Of a stretch of 62,686 nucleotides of DNA, positions 43,673-53,191 are shown one piece after another (the stretch's first letter is position 1; every line of letters begins with the position of its first letter). This stretch comes from Clostridia bacterium. Lineage in GTDB: Bacteria > Bacillota > Clostridia > TANB77 > CAG-508. Location: positions 1-62,686 of the forward strand of contig JAFXGW010000016.1 of assembly GCA_017536685.1 (NCBI GenBank). The letters are read 5' to 3'. Under the pieces are notes generated by a model that was not told where the DNA came from, made no database searches, and saw only the letters and a list, made by a program, of their open reading frames with translations. A program made the position numbers and the translations under genes.

Positions 43673-45463
43673 ATGGTTCAATACACTGATGAATTAAAAG
43701 AGGAAATAAGGTCAGCAAATGATATTGTTGATGTTATATCTCAATATGTAACTTTAAAAAGAAGTGGTAGAAATTTTTTTGGATTATGTCCATTTCATAA
43801 AGAAAAATCACCTTCTTTTTCTGTTTCTGCAGATAGACAGTACTTTCATTGTTTTGGCTGTCATAAAGGTGGAGATGTATTTACTTTTATTAGTGAAATC
43901 GAGAGAATTTCGTTTAAAGAATCATTAGAGTTTTTAGCAGAACGTGCTAGAATTGAATTGCCAACAGTAGAAAATTCAGAATTTAATAAAACGCAATATC
44001 TAAAAGATAGAATGTTTAAAATAAATGCTGAAACAGCAATCTTTTACCACGAGAGGTTATATAAACCACTAGCCAAAATTGCGCAAGACTATGTAAAACA
44101 AAGAAAATTAGACAATAATACATTAAAAGCTTTTAAAATTGGATATTCAGGAGAATATAATGAATTATATAAAATGCTAAAATCAAAAGGTTTTAAAGAT
44201 GAAGAAATTTTAGCAACAGGTCTTGTAAATAAAACCGAAAGAGGAGAATTTATTGATCGTTTTAGAAAAAGATTAATGTTTCCTATAATGGATGTTAGTG
44301 GACGAGTTATAGCTTTTGGTGGTAGAAAATTAGAAAATAACGATAAAATGGCAAAATACATAAATTCTAATGAGAATTTAGTATATTCAAAGAAAAAGCA
44401 TTTATTTGCACTTAACCTTGCAAAACAATCTGATTCTAAACAAATAATTTTAGTTGAAGGGTATATGGATGCTATTTCTCTTTACCAAAGAGGATTTAAC
44501 AATGTAGTTGCATCACTAGGAACAGCCTTGACAGAAGAACAAGGAAGATTATTAAGAAAATATAGTGAGCAAGTTATATTAAGTTATGACTCTGATGGTG
44601 CAGGGCAAGAAGCAATAATGAGAGGATTAAGTATTTTAGAAAATCAAGGTTGTGATGCAAGAGTACTTCAAATGGAAGGCGCAAAAGATCCAGATGAATA
44701 TGTCATAAAATACGGAAGTGGTAGATTTAAACTATTAATAGAAAATGCGATTTCACTAGTAGAGTTTAAGATTAAAATGGTAAAATCTAAATATAATTTA
44801 GAGAATGCTAATGATAAAATAAGATTTTTAAAGGAAATAACTAAAATTCTTTCAAATGTAGACAATAAAATCGAAAGAGAAATTTATATTGAAAGTATTG
44901 CCGGAAATTATAATATTTCAAAAGAGGCAATTTATGCTGAAGTAAATAAAGCTGCTTATAATAATAATACTAAATTTAATGAAAAAAATTTAGTAAAACC
45001 AGCTGTAAAACAAGAAAAAGTGATAGAAATTAGTCCAGCAATTATTAAACGTGAAAATATGATTTTATATTTACTTATAAATCATTTTAGAGAATCTTAT
45101 GAAGCAATTGTTACAAATATTAGTTTAGATGATTTCAAATTGGAAACAAATAAATTTATATTTGAGAAAATCTTGGAATCACCAGCAGAAGAAAGTGAAA
45201 AAATATTGCAAACAATAGCTAATATTGAAGATGCAGAAATACAATCACATGTTAGTGAAATTTTAGTTACAGATTATGAAATAAGTTCAATAGAAAAATG
45301 CATAGAAGATGTTGTTAATATCTATAATAAAGATAGATTGGCAAATCGAAAATTAGAAATTGTAAAAGAATTAGAAAATTCTTCTAATTTAACCAAAGAT
45401 GAAATAGCTAAATTAGAACAAGAATTAAGTGAGATTATAATAGAGTTAGCTAAGAGAAAGTAG
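43673..45463 (+). CDS. dnaG: DNA primase DnaG
   Basis: Makes RNA primers for replication. The N-terminal zinc-binding domain shows [13 protein letters not shown] and HCFGCHKGG. The Toprim core follows with [11 protein letters not shown] and [11 protein letters not shown], which carry the metal-binding acidic residues. The C-terminal helicase-interaction region is divergent, as usual. Length 596 aa is normal. It starts the dnaG-rpoD (macromolecular synthesis) pair; GAAAGG precedes the ATG. Confidence 0.96.
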   Translation: MVQYTDELKEEIRSANDIVDVISQYVTLKRSGRNFFGLCPFHKEKSPSFSVSADRQYFHCFGCHKGGDVFTFISEIERISFKESLEFLAERARIELPTVENSEFNKTQYLKDRMFKINAETAIFYHERLYKPLAKIAQDYVKQRKLDNNTLKAFKIGYSGEYNELYKMLKSKGFKDEEILATGLVNKTERGEFIDRFRKRLMFPIMDVSGRVIAFGGRKLENNDKMAKYINSNENLVYSKKKHLFALNLAKQSDSKQIILVEGYMDAISLYQRGFNNVVASLGTALTEEQGRLLRKYSEQVILSYDSDGAGQEAIMRGLSILENQGCDARVLQMEGAKDPDEYVIKYGSGRFKLLIENAISLVEFKIKMVKSKYNLENANDKIRFLKEITKILSNVDNKIEREIYIESIAGNYNISKEAIYAEVNKAAYNNNTKFNEKNLVKPAVKQEKVIEISPAIIKRENMILYLLINHFRESYEAIVTNISLDDFKLETNKFIFEKILESPAEESEKILQTIANIEDAEIQSHVSEILVTDYEISSIEKCIEDVVNIYNKDRLANRKLEIVKELENSSNLTKDEIAKLEQELSEIIIELAKRK

Positions 45464-45480
45464 GAGGTAATTTTAAGGAA

Positions 45481-46977
45481 ATGAAAAAAACAGATAAAGA
45501 TATTATAGAAGAAAAAGAAGAGAAAAAACCTACAACTAAGAAAAAAGCAACTAAAAAGACAGAAGAAGCTGAAACAGCAGAAGTAAAAAAAGAAAGAAAA
45601 ACAAAAAAAGCTAAAATAGAAAATGAAGAACAATTAGAAATAGCAGAAGTAACAGCTATAGAGGTTGAAGAAAAACCTAAAAAAAGAGTTTCAAAAAAAT
45701 CAAAAAATGATAATGATATAAATGAAATTATTGAAAATCAAGAAAACATAGAAGAACCTAAAAAAACAGTTAAAAAGAAAAAAGAAAATAAAGAAGATGA
45801 AAATAATGAAGATATAGAAGAAACTAAGAAATCTTCAAAAAAATCAGATAAAAAAGAGGAAAATCAAGATGATAAAAAAGAAGATGCTGTTGACTCTGAA
45901 AAAGATAAAATACAAAAAATTGTAAGTACTGCTAAAGCAAAAGGAAAAATAACTTATGGAGAACTTGCAGCAGAACTTGGAGAAGCTAATCCAGAGCAAA
46001 TAGATAAAGTTTTTGAAGCATTTGAGGAAATGGGAGTAAATGTACTAAAAGATGATGATGACTTATTAGAACCAGACTTAGATGATTTAAAAGAAGTTGA
46101 GGATATAAAACTAGAAGATCTAGATATGAATAATGCTATTGAAGGCGTTAGTATTGATGATCCTGTTAGAATGTATCTAAGAGAAATTGGTAGAATACCA
46201 CTTCTTACTTTTGAAGAAGAATTAGAACTTGCAAAAAAAGTTTTAGATGGTGATGAAGATGCTAAACAAAAACTTGCTGAATCAAACTTAAGACTTGTTG
46301 TAAGTATTGCAAAAAAATATGTTGGTAGAGGAATGTTATTCCTTGATTTAATCCAAGAAGGAAACATGGGATTAATAAAAGCAGTTGAAAAATTTGACTA
46401 TAAAAAAGGATACAAATTTAGTACTTATGCAACATGGTGGATAAGACAAGCTATTACAAGAGCAATTGCAGATCAAGCTAGAACAATAAGAATTCCAGTT
46501 CATATGGTAGAAACAATTAATAAATTGATTCGTACTTCTAGACATTTACTTCAAATGTTGGGAAGAGAACCAAGTCCAGAAGAAATTGCAGAAGAAATGG
46601 AAATTCCAGTAGAAAAAGTAATGGAAATTCAAAAAATAGCTCAAGATCCAGTATCTCTAGAGACACCTATTGGCGAAGAAGATGATAGTCATTTAGGAGA
46701 TTTTATTCCAGATGATGAATCGCCAGCTCCACATGATTCTGCAGCATACACATTATTAAAGGAACAACTAGAAGAAGTAATGTCTACACTAACTCCAAGA
46801 GAAGCTAAAGTTTTAAAATTAAGATTTGGACTAGAAGATGGAAAAGCTAGAACTCTTGAAGAAGTTGGAAAAGAATTCCAAGTAACTCGTGAAAGAATTA
46901 GACAAATAGAAGCAAAAGCTTTAAGAAAATTAAGACATCCAAGCAGAAGTAAAAGATTAAAAGATTATATGAGCTAA
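45481..46977 (+). CDS. rpoD: Primary sigma factor RpoD/SigA with long charged N-terminus
   Basis: Housekeeping sigma-70. Region 1.2 onward is canonical: [62 protein letters not shown] (region 2), [21 protein letters not shown], and [20 protein letters not shown] (region 4.2). At 498 aa it is about 125 residues longer than Bacillus SigA; the extra is an N-terminal Lys/Glu-rich tract (residues 1-140) with low complexity. A Shine-Dalgarno AGGAGG lies at 13 nt and a closer AAGGA almost touches the ATG, so the start is slightly uncertain. Directly behind dnaG. Confidence 0.96.
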   Translation: MKKTDKDIIEEKEEKKPTTKKKATKKTEEAETAEVKKERKTKKAKIENEEQLEIAEVTAIEVEEKPKKRVSKKSKNDNDINEIIENQENIEEPKKTVKKKKENKEDENNEDIEETKKSSKKSDKKEENQDDKKEDAVDSEKDKIQKIVSTAKAKGKITYGELAAELGEANPEQIDKVFEAFEEMGVNVLKDDDDLLEPDLDDLKEVEDIKLEDLDMNNAIEGVSIDDPVRMYLREIGRIPLLTFEEELELAKKVLDGDEDAKQKLAESNLRLVVSIAKKYVGRGMLFLDLIQEGNMGLIKAVEKFDYKKGYKFSTYATWWIRQAITRAIADQARTIRIPVHMVETINKLIRTSRHLLQMLGREPSPEEIAEEMEIPVEKVMEIQKIAQDPVSLETPIGEEDDSHLGDFIPDDESPAPHDSAAYTLLKEQLEEVMSTLTPREAKVLKLRFGLEDGKARTLEEVGKEFQVTRERIRQIEAKALRKLRHPSRSKRLKDYMS

Positions 46978-47041
46978 AATATATTTTAAAGAAAAAGTCG
47001 AAAAAAATAGAAAAGTGTCAAAATTATGTAAATTATTTTAT

Positions 47042-47071
47042 AAAAAAGCCTTGATTTTTAAGGCTTTTTTT
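47042..47071 (+). terminator. Terminator of rpoD
   Basis: AAAAAAGCCTT (47042-47052) pairs with AAGGCTTTTTT (47060-47070), loop GATTTTT. Confidence 0.92.
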
Positions 47072-47079
47072 GCTATAAT
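47051..47079 (+). promoter_or_regulatory. Promoter nested in the rpoD terminator
   Basis: TTGATT (47051-47056), 17 bp, TATAAT (47074-47079). The -35 box sits in the terminator loop, so the same DNA ends one transcript and starts the next. Confidence 0.6.
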
Positions 47080-47145
47080 AATATTGGAATTATTCTATTT
47101 TGTATTAAGAAAGGTGGAAACTAAGCCAAAAGCTTAGGAAAGAAT

Positions 47146-47475
47146 ATGAGTTTTTTAAATTTTGTTAAATCTTTTTTCGGAGATGATCCAAGTCAATATG
47201 TAGAACCTTCTGATTGGGAAGGCTTTAAAAATGATGTTGCAGTAGCAGCCAAAAGAGGTGTTATTTCAAAATCTGAAGCTCAAGAATTGATGGGATCTTT
47301 TAAATTATCAATTGGAGAAAAAGCTAGAAGATTTGCAGAAAAAGTTGAATCTGCAATAAAATTAAACCCAAGCGATAGATTAAATGCTAAAGCTCAAGAA
47401 ATTCAAGCAGTTCAGGTAGACGCCCCAAAAAGAACAGAGAGAACTCGTGATAATGATAGAATAATAGGAGAATAA
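47146..47475 (+). CDS. Conserved-looking small protein of unknown function
   Basis: I do not recognise this 109-aa soluble protein. It begins SFLNFVKSFFGDDPSQYVEPSDWEGFKNDV and is mostly helical and charged with a disordered basic/acidic tail. A short hairpin CTAAGC/GCTTAG (47121-47137) lies between an upstream AAAGGTGG and a nearer AGGAAAG that serves as ribosome binding site. It has its own promoter and a good terminator, which supports it as a real gene. Confidence 0.65.
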   Translation: MSFLNFVKSFFGDDPSQYVEPSDWEGFKNDVAVAAKRGVISKSEAQELMGSFKLSIGEKARRFAEKVESAIKLNPSDRLNAKAQEIQAVQVDAPKRTERTRDNDRIIGE

Positions 47476-47487
47476 GAAAAAGATTTG

Positions 47488-47520
47488 AAAAAGATAAACT
47501 TTTAAAAGTTTATCTTTTTT
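47488..47520 (+). terminator. Terminator behind the 109-aa gene
   Basis: GATAAACTT (47493-47501) pairs with AAGTTTATC (47506-47514), loop TTAA, flanked by A5 and T7. Confidence 0.9.
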
Positions 47521-47627
47521 TGATGCATTATATATATAATTGATGGCATATAAATTTGAAATAATTTATCGTAGTGATAAAAATGTTAGAATCAAAAATT
47601 TAAACAAAAGTATTTTGATAGAAAATC

Positions 47628-47656
47628 TTGACAAATACATTGATTCGTGTTAAAAT
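47628..47656 (+). promoter_or_regulatory. Promoter of rplU-rpmA
   Basis: TTGACA (47628-47633), 17 bp, TAAAAT (47651-47656). Confidence 0.8.
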
Positions 47657-47661
47657 TTATT

Positions 47662-47757
47662 ACTGTAAACTGCTTAGCTAGGGTTCATAAATACTATTTT
47701 TTATAAGTAGTTACCCAAGTTGGAAGTTAGCGAGTATACGAAAAGGGAGGTGCATTT
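47662..47757 (+). promoter_or_regulatory. L21 leader-type structured 5' region of rplU
   Basis: About 95 nt between promoter and gene hold GGGTTC...GTTACCC closing arms around a TACTAT...ATAAGTA hairpin, with GCTAGGG and GTTAGCG outside. Position and layout fit the L21 leader that precedes rplU in Firmicutes, thought to mediate autoregulation. Confidence 0.5.
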
Positions 47758-47760
47758 ATA

Positions 47761-48102
47761 ATGTACGCAATAATTGAAGCATGTGGTAGACAATACAAAG
47801 TGCAAGAAGGAGAAACAGTATATTTTGAAAAATTAGGTGCTGAAGAAGGAAAAAAAGTTTCTTTCGATAAAGTTGTTTTAGTATCTGATGAAGGAAAAGT
47901 ACAAGTTGGAAATCCTTATGTAGCTAATGTAAAAGTTGAAGGTAAAATCGTTGCTAATGGTAGAGGAAAGAAAGTTCTAGTTTTCAAATACAAACCTAAA
48001 AAGAATGAAAGAAAAACTAGAGGACACAGACAAGACTATACTAAAGTAGAAATTACTTCAATTAAAGTTAAAGCTGAAAAAGCAGAAAAAGCTGCTAAAT
48101 AA
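47761..48102 (+). CDS. rplU: 50S ribosomal protein L21
   Basis: Large-subunit protein binding 23S rRNA together with L20. YAIIEACGRQYKVQEGETVYFEKL and KVLVFKYKPKKNERKTRGHRQDYTKVEI are family hallmarks. Length 113 aa with an alanine/lysine tail. GGGAGGTG precedes the ATG. Followed directly by rpmA without the small gene (prp/ysxB) usually found between them in Firmicutes. Confidence 0.97.
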   Translation: MYAIIEACGRQYKVQEGETVYFEKLGAEEGKKVSFDKVVLVSDEGKVQVGNPYVANVKVEGKIVANGRGKKVLVFKYKPKKNERKTRGHRQDYTKVEITSIKVKAEKAEKAAK

Positions 48103-48163
48103 TTATATCGAAATTAATAAACAGATATAAATGAAATTATAAAGCGAAAGGAGTGAATCTTTC

Positions 48164-48421
48164 ATGGCACACAAAAAAGGTCAAGGTAGTGTTAAGAACG
48201 GAAGAGATAGTGAGTCAAAAAGACTTGGTGTTAAAAAATCTGATGGACAAATCGTTAAAGCTGGAAATATATTAGTAAGACAAAGAGGAACTAATGTACA
48301 TCCAGGAACAAACGTTGGAATCGGAAGTGATGACACTTTATTTGCTTTAGTAGATGGAACAGTTAAATTTGAAAGAAAAGGTAAAGATAAAAAACAAGTA
48401 AGTGTTTATCCAGCTGAGTAA
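48164..48421 (+). CDS. rpmA: 50S ribosomal protein L27, without N-terminal extension
   Basis: Large-subunit protein whose N-terminus reaches the peptidyl-transferase centre. The 85-aa sequence starts [24 protein letters not shown]. Most Firmicutes make L27 with an extra nine-residue FFA-type leader that the protease Prp removes; that extension is absent and no prp gene lies in the 61-bp gap after rplU. AAAGGAG precedes the ATG. Confidence 0.97.
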   Translation: MAHKKGQGSVKNGRDSESKRLGVKKSDGQIVKAGNILVRQRGTNVHPGTNVGIGSDDTLFALVDGTVKFERKGKDKKQVSVYPAE

Positions 48422-48448
48422 ATAAAAGTTATTAAAGATTAATATAAT

Positions 48449-48508
48449 AAAAAGAAGTGATTATATGAGATGAAATTGATTATTCGTTTCATATAATCAC
48501 TTCTTTTT
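48449..48508 (+). terminator. Long terminator of rplU-rpmA
   Basis: A perfect 20-bp stem, 48449-48468 with 48489-48508, 20-nt loop, T run. Confidence 0.9.
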
Positions 48509-48519
48509 TATAAATTTAA

Positions 48520-48590
48520 ATATTAAAAAGATATATAAATTTAAATATAAAAAAATATATAAATTTATATAAAAATATTTGAAAAAAAAA
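48520..48590. repeat. AT-only degenerate tandem repeats
   Basis: Three imperfect copies of about 24 bp built on ATATATAAATTTA(A/T)ATA lie between the rpmA terminator and the next gene. It could be curved DNA; no gene is seen in 48509-48642. Confidence 0.5.
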
Positions 48591-48642
48591 GTAATATATG
48601 ATTTAATATTGTATATTAAAATATACAAAAGGAGAGAAAATT

Positions 48643-49749
48643 ATGGGAGGTAAATTATCACCATTAATAATTATAGTGTTAATCGTAGTTCTTGTTCTTG
48701 TTGGAGGCTTACTTATTAAAACTATAACTGCAGACGATGGACAAAAACCAATCAATAATACAAAAGAGGAGAGTTTTCTTGAGGAACCAATAATAACATT
48801 AAATAAGGAAACAAACGAAGAAATGGAAGGGAGCGTAATTATAACAGCATATGCAAGCACTGAAAGTGGAGATGAGATTACTGAAATAACTCTTCCAGAT
48901 GGCGTAAGTGTACCTGGTGCAACAGCGACATATACGGCTACTCAAAATGGAATTTATGAATTTTTTGCTACTGCAAAAGCTGGTGGTACTTCAAGTGCAA
49001 AAATAGAAGTTGTAGAAATACCAGAGATTTCGGCAACAAATCCTTATGTACCAGAAGGCTTTACTGTTATTGCTGATAATGTTGAAGAAGGTTTTGTTAT
49101 CTCAGATGAATTTGGTAATCAGTATGTTTGGATTCCAGTTGAAACAGGAAAATTAACGAGAAAAACAATGTTAGATATAGATTATGCAGAATCAAGTGGG
49201 ACATCTTCAGCCTTAGTAAATAGTGTTGCAAAATATTACGGATTTTACATGGGAAGATTTGAAGCATCTCAATATGAACGTAATGGAGAGGTTACAGCTG
49301 CTTCGATGTCTGGAAAAATTCCTTGGACAAATATAACATATTTAAATGCAGCAGAACATGCTGAGAATTCTGCAAGAGCATTTGGATATACTGATTGTAG
49401 CACTGCACTAATAAGTAGTCATGCTTGGGATACAACTGTTGCTTGGATTGATTTATCTAATGAAAATTATTCATCAGATGTTAATTTTGGAAATTATACA
49501 GGAACTATTTACCCAACAGGTACAACAACAACAGATACAGTAAGGAATATTTGTGATTTAGCTGGAAATGTTAGAGAGTGGACAACAGAAATTTATAAAG
49601 CTAAAGCAAATCCAGACGATATGAATTCAATTCAAAGAGTTGTTCGTGGTGGAAGTGCCAATTTAAAAAGAACACCAATAAGTCATATTTTCTACCCAGA
49701 AAATACTTCAGATAATTATTGGGGATTCAGATTGATGTTATATAAATAA
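48643..49749 (+). CDS. Membrane-anchored protein with Ig-like segment and FGE-sulfatase (SUMF1-like) fold
   Basis: A 368-aa protein with an N-terminal membrane helix (about 8-27), a short beta-rich segment (about 45-125, ITAYAS..TEITLPDGVSVPG..YEFFATAKAGGTSSA) like a bacterial Ig-type domain, and a C-terminal C-type-lectin/FGE-like domain with YYGFYMGRFEAS, IPWTNITYLNAAEHA, NICDLAGNVREWTTEIY, RVVRGGSA and WGFRLML. Real formylglycine enzymes use two copper-binding cysteines; those are not seen, so it may bind ligand rather than catalyse. Monocistronic with its own terminator. Confidence 0.75.
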   Translation: MGGKLSPLIIIVLIVVLVLVGGLLIKTITADDGQKPINNTKEESFLEEPIITLNKETNEEMEGSVIITAYASTESGDEITEITLPDGVSVPGATATYTATQNGIYEFFATAKAGGTSSAKIEVVEIPEISATNPYVPEGFTVIADNVEEGFVISDEFGNQYVWIPVETGKLTRKTMLDIDYAESSGTSSALVNSVAKYYGFYMGRFEASQYERNGEVTAASMSGKIPWTNITYLNAAEHAENSARAFGYTDCSTALISSHAWDTTVAWIDLSNENYSSDVNFGNYTGTIYPTGTTTTDTVRNICDLAGNVREWTTEIYKAKANPDDMNSIQRVVRGGSANLKRTPISHIFYPENTSDNYWGFRLMLYK

Positions 49750-49782
49750 AGAAAAAATATAGCTATTTTAGTGAAGAGATAA

Positions 49783-49828
49783 AATAAATGTAGATACACA
49801 AAAACGTGTCTACATTTATTTTTTTTTA
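49783..49828 (+). terminator. Terminator behind the FGE-like gene
   Basis: AATAAATGTAGATAC (49783-49797) pairs with GTGTCTACATTTATT (49806-49820) with one wobble, then T8. Confidence 0.92.
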
Positions 49829-49899
49829 TATAAATATAAAACTTGTTATTATAGAATATAATAAAATATTACAAAGAATGCTTTTTTATTAGGGGTATA

Positions 49900-49928
49900 T
49901 TGAAAAAGTAAAACAAATGATATATAAT
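49900..49928 (+). promoter_or_regulatory. Promoter of aspS
   Basis: TTGAAA (49900-49905), 17 bp, TATAAT (49923-49928). The leader to the start codon is too short for a T-box. Confidence 0.7.
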
Positions 49929-49963
49929 ATTTGCACATATGAGATAAAGAGAGGATGATTATT

Positions 49964-51715
49964 ATGGCAAATAAGTATAGAACTCACAATTGTGGTGAGT
50001 TAAGAAATGTAGATTGCGGAAAAGAAGTTAGACTAGCTGGATTTGTACAAACTATTAGAAATTTAGGGAAGATGGCTTTTATAGACTTAAGAGATGAAAA
50101 TGGAATTACTCAAATCGTAGTAGGAGAAAACATAGATTTAAAAGATGTAACTAAAGAATGTACAATTACTGTAACAGGAGATGTTGTTGAAAGAAGCAGT
50201 AAAAATGATAAAATTCCTACAGGAGATATTGAAATTGTTGCAAAGGAATTAACAGTTCTTGGAAAATGTAGAAATTCATTACCATTTGAAATAAATGTTG
50301 AAGGTCAAACTGTAAGAGAAGATTTAAGATTAGAATATAGATTTTTAGATTTAAGAAATGAAAAAATTCATAATAATATAAAATTACGTTCTAAGATATT
50401 AAAGAACTTCAGAGATACAATGGATGAACTTGAATTTACAGAAGTTCAAACACCAATTCTTGCAAATTCTTCACCAGAAGGAGCAAGAGACTTTTTAGTA
50501 CCAAGTAGATTACATCCAGGTGAATTTTATGCACTTCCACAAGCACCACAACAATTCAAACAATTATTAATGGTATCTGGATTTAACAAATATTATCAAA
50601 TAGCACCATGTTTTAGAGATGAAGATCCTAGAGCAGATCGTTCACCAGGTGAATTTTATCAATTAGATTTTGAAATGAGTTTTGCAACTCAAGAAGATGT
50701 TTTTAAAACAATAGAAACAGTTCTACCTAAAGTATTTAAAGAAAATACAGATTGGAAAGTTGATGAAGCACCATTTATAAGAATTCCTTATAAAGAAGCT
50801 ATGGAAAAATATGGTTCAGATAAACCTGATTTAAGAAATCCATTAACAATTTCTGATTTAACAGATATATTTAAAGGGACAGAATTTAATGCATTTAAAG
50901 AGAAAACAGTAAAAGCAATAGTAACAGAAAATATGGAAGAAAAAACAAGAAAATTCTTTGACGCTATGTCTGAATATGCAGTATCTGAATTAGATGCTAA
51001 AGGATTAGCTTGGGTTAAAGTAGACGGGGATGGAAATCTAAATGGTGGAATTAGTAAATTCATAGATGATGAAAGAAAAGCTAAAATTTTTGAAAGAATG
51101 AATGTAAAACCAAATTCAGCAATTTTCTTTGTTGCTGATGAATATAATAAAGCTGTTAAGATTGCAGGTGGAGTAAGAATTAAACTTGGAAATGAATTAG
51201 ATTTATTAGAAAAAAATGTTTATAGATTCTGTTTTATAGTTGATTTTCCAATGTATGAATTATCAGATGAAGGAACTATAGATTTCAATCATAATCCATT
51301 CTCAATGCCACAAGGTGGTTTAGAAGCACTAAATACAAAAGATCCATTAGAAATTTATGCATATCAATATGATGCAGTATGTAATGGATATGAAATTTTA
51401 TCTGGTGCTGTAAGAAACCACGACCAAGATATAATGATTAAAGCATTTGAGATAGCTGGTTATACTGTAGAAGATGTAAAAGGAAAATTTGGAGCATTAT
51501 TTAATGCATTTAGTTATGGTACACCACCACATGCTGGAGCAGCTGCTGGAATTGATAGAATCATAATGCTTTTATCTAAAGAAGATAGCATTAGGGAAGT
51601 AATTGCATTCCCTAAAAATAAAAAAGCGAGAGACCTATTAATGAATGCACCATCAAAAGTATTTGATAAACAATTAGAAGAAGTACATATAAAATTAAAT
51701 TTAGAAAATAATTAA
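49964..51715 (+). CDS. aspS: Aspartyl-tRNA synthetase
   Basis: Charges tRNA-Asp (class II synthetase). The 583-aa protein starts ANKYRTHNCGELR with the OB anticodon-binding domain, then class II motif 1 (FTEVQTPILANSSPEGARDFLVPS), motif 2 (FRDEDPRADRSPGEFYQLDFEMSF) and motif 3 (GIDRIIMLL), with the bacterial GAD insertion domain between motifs 2 and 3. ATG 49964 lies 9 nt after GAGAGG; the upstream ATG 49955 abuts that site. Followed 16 bp later by a wall hydrolase gene. Confidence 0.97.
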   Translation: MANKYRTHNCGELRNVDCGKEVRLAGFVQTIRNLGKMAFIDLRDENGITQIVVGENIDLKDVTKECTITVTGDVVERSSKNDKIPTGDIEIVAKELTVLGKCRNSLPFEINVEGQTVREDLRLEYRFLDLRNEKIHNNIKLRSKILKNFRDTMDELEFTEVQTPILANSSPEGARDFLVPSRLHPGEFYALPQAPQQFKQLLMVSGFNKYYQIAPCFRDEDPRADRSPGEFYQLDFEMSFATQEDVFKTIETVLPKVFKENTDWKVDEAPFIRIPYKEAMEKYGSDKPDLRNPLTISDLTDIFKGTEFNAFKEKTVKAIVTENMEEKTRKFFDAMSEYAVSELDAKGLAWVKVDGDGNLNGGISKFIDDERKAKIFERMNVKPNSAIFFVADEYNKAVKIAGGVRIKLGNELDLLEKNVYRFCFIVDFPMYELSDEGTIDFNHNPFSMPQGGLEALNTKDPLEIYAYQYDAVCNGYEILSGAVRNHDQDIMIKAFEIAGYTVEDVKGKFGALFNAFSYGTPPHAGAAAGIDRIIMLLSKEDSIREVIAFPKNKKARDLLMNAPSKVFDKQLEEVHIKLNLENN

Positions 51716-51731
51716 ATGAGGTTTTTTATTT

Positions 51732-53165
51732 ATGAATAAAATGAAAAAAATATCAATAATTACTATAATTTTGTATATGCTTTTTGTGACTTCAGTTTTT
51801 GCATCAACAGCTACAATTTCTGTATCAGCAGCAAGATTGAGAAAAGAAGCCAATACTGAATCTGATGTTTTAACAAAAATCTATGAAGGGGAAAAAGTTG
51901 AAATATTAGAAAAAAATGGTGAATGGTATAAAGTAAAATACGGAAATAATGTTGGGTATTTAAAAAATAATTTAGTAAAAGAAGATTCTAATAATAGTGA
52001 AAATCTAAATATTTCAGAAGGAAAGACAACATCCAATAATGTAAGTGAAAATTCACAACAAACTATTGAAGATTCTTCTAAAGTAGTTACAAATTCTCAA
52101 ACAAAAATTAGATATCAACCAAATATGATGTCTAATGTAATAGTTCAAATTGAAGCGGGGAAAGAATTAACTAAGATTGCTGAAATAGGAAAATGGATTC
52201 AAGTATCAGATGGAACAGTAGAAGGATGGATACTAGAAAATAAAATAAATGAAAACAAAGCTTTAGCTCAAGAAGATACAAATGAAAATGATTCTAATGA
52301 AAATAGTACAATTGAAAAAGAACAATCTGATACGGAAAATAAAACGAACATAGAGAATAAAAAGGATGCTGAAAGTAAAAAAGAAACTGAGAATGAAAAA
52401 AATACTGAAAATAAAAAAGATAACGAATCAAATAATAATAAATCACAAGGAACTAGTGCAAATAAAAAAGGTAAGGTAAATGTAGAAACTGCAAAAGTTA
52501 GAAGTAAAGCTGATAAAAGTTCTAAAGTTGTAGGTTTTCTAGATTATAATGATGAAATTATAATAACTGCAGAAGAAGGGGAATGGTATAAATTTACAGA
52601 GAAAGATTCTGCAGGATATGTTCATAAAACATTAATTACACTAATTGAAGATGAGGCAATTTCTTCAAGAGGAAATAATGAAGAAAGAAATCAAGAAGAA
52701 ACAATTTTTAATGATACAACAACAGTTGATAATAATACAAATCAAGTTATATCAAATGTATTATCGAGCTCTGGTGATTTTTCCAAAAATGGAAATTCTG
52801 TTGTAGAACTAGCAAAGAAATATTTAGGATATAAATATGTTGTGGGTGGAAAAAATCCAGATTCAGGATTTGATTGTTCAGGATTTACAAGATATGTTTT
52901 TTTACAATTTGGATATAGTTTAGGAACAACTGCAGCAGGACAAAATAATTTAGGTGTAGAGATTGCCAGAAGTGACTTAAGACCAGGAGATTTAATATTA
53001 TTCTATGATGAAGGAAAAACTAAAATAGGACATACTGGAATATATATTTCAGATGGGGATTTTATTCATTCTGCCAATCCAAAAAGAGGAGTTGTAATAG
53101 ATAATATAAATACAAATTCTTATTACAATGAACGTTATATAATAGCAAAAAGGATAGTAGAATAA
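51732..53165 (+). CDS. Secreted NlpC/P60 cell-wall hydrolase with three SH3 domains
   Basis: Peptidoglycan endopeptidase of 477 aa. Signal peptide (about 1-24, ending VFAST), three bacterial SH3 domains (about 27-82, 108-172, 248-305), with Glu/Asn/Lys-rich linkers between, and a C-terminal NlpC/P60 domain beginning LAKKYLGYKYVVGGKNPDSGFDCSGF. The catalytic Cys in DCSGF, the His in IGHTGIYI and a third polar residue (His in FIHSANP) are present. SH3 domains target the wall. Probably cotranscribed with aspS. Confidence 0.92.
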   Translation: MNKMKKISIITIILYMLFVTSVFASTATISVSAARLRKEANTESDVLTKIYEGEKVEILEKNGEWYKVKYGNNVGYLKNNLVKEDSNNSENLNISEGKTTSNNVSENSQQTIEDSSKVVTNSQTKIRYQPNMMSNVIVQIEAGKELTKIAEIGKWIQVSDGTVEGWILENKINENKALAQEDTNENDSNENSTIEKEQSDTENKTNIENKKDAESKKETENEKNTENKKDNESNNNKSQGTSANKKGKVNVETAKVRSKADKSSKVVGFLDYNDEIIITAEEGEWYKFTEKDSAGYVHKTLITLIEDEAISSRGNNEERNQEETIFNDTTTVDNNTNQVISNVLSSSGDFSKNGNSVVELAKKYLGYKYVVGGKNPDSGFDCSGFTRYVFLQFGYSLGTTAAGQNNLGVEIARSDLRPGDLILFYDEGKTKIGHTGIYISDGDFIHSANPKRGVVIDNINTNSYYNERYIIAKRIVE

Positions 53166-53191
53166 AATACATAAATAAAGGAGTAGATTTT

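Noticed and set aside
49829..49963. A T-box riboswitch in front of aspS
   Set aside because: The promoter lies about 35 nt before the gene, leaving no room for a T-box, and no specifier or AGGGTGG-type element is seen.
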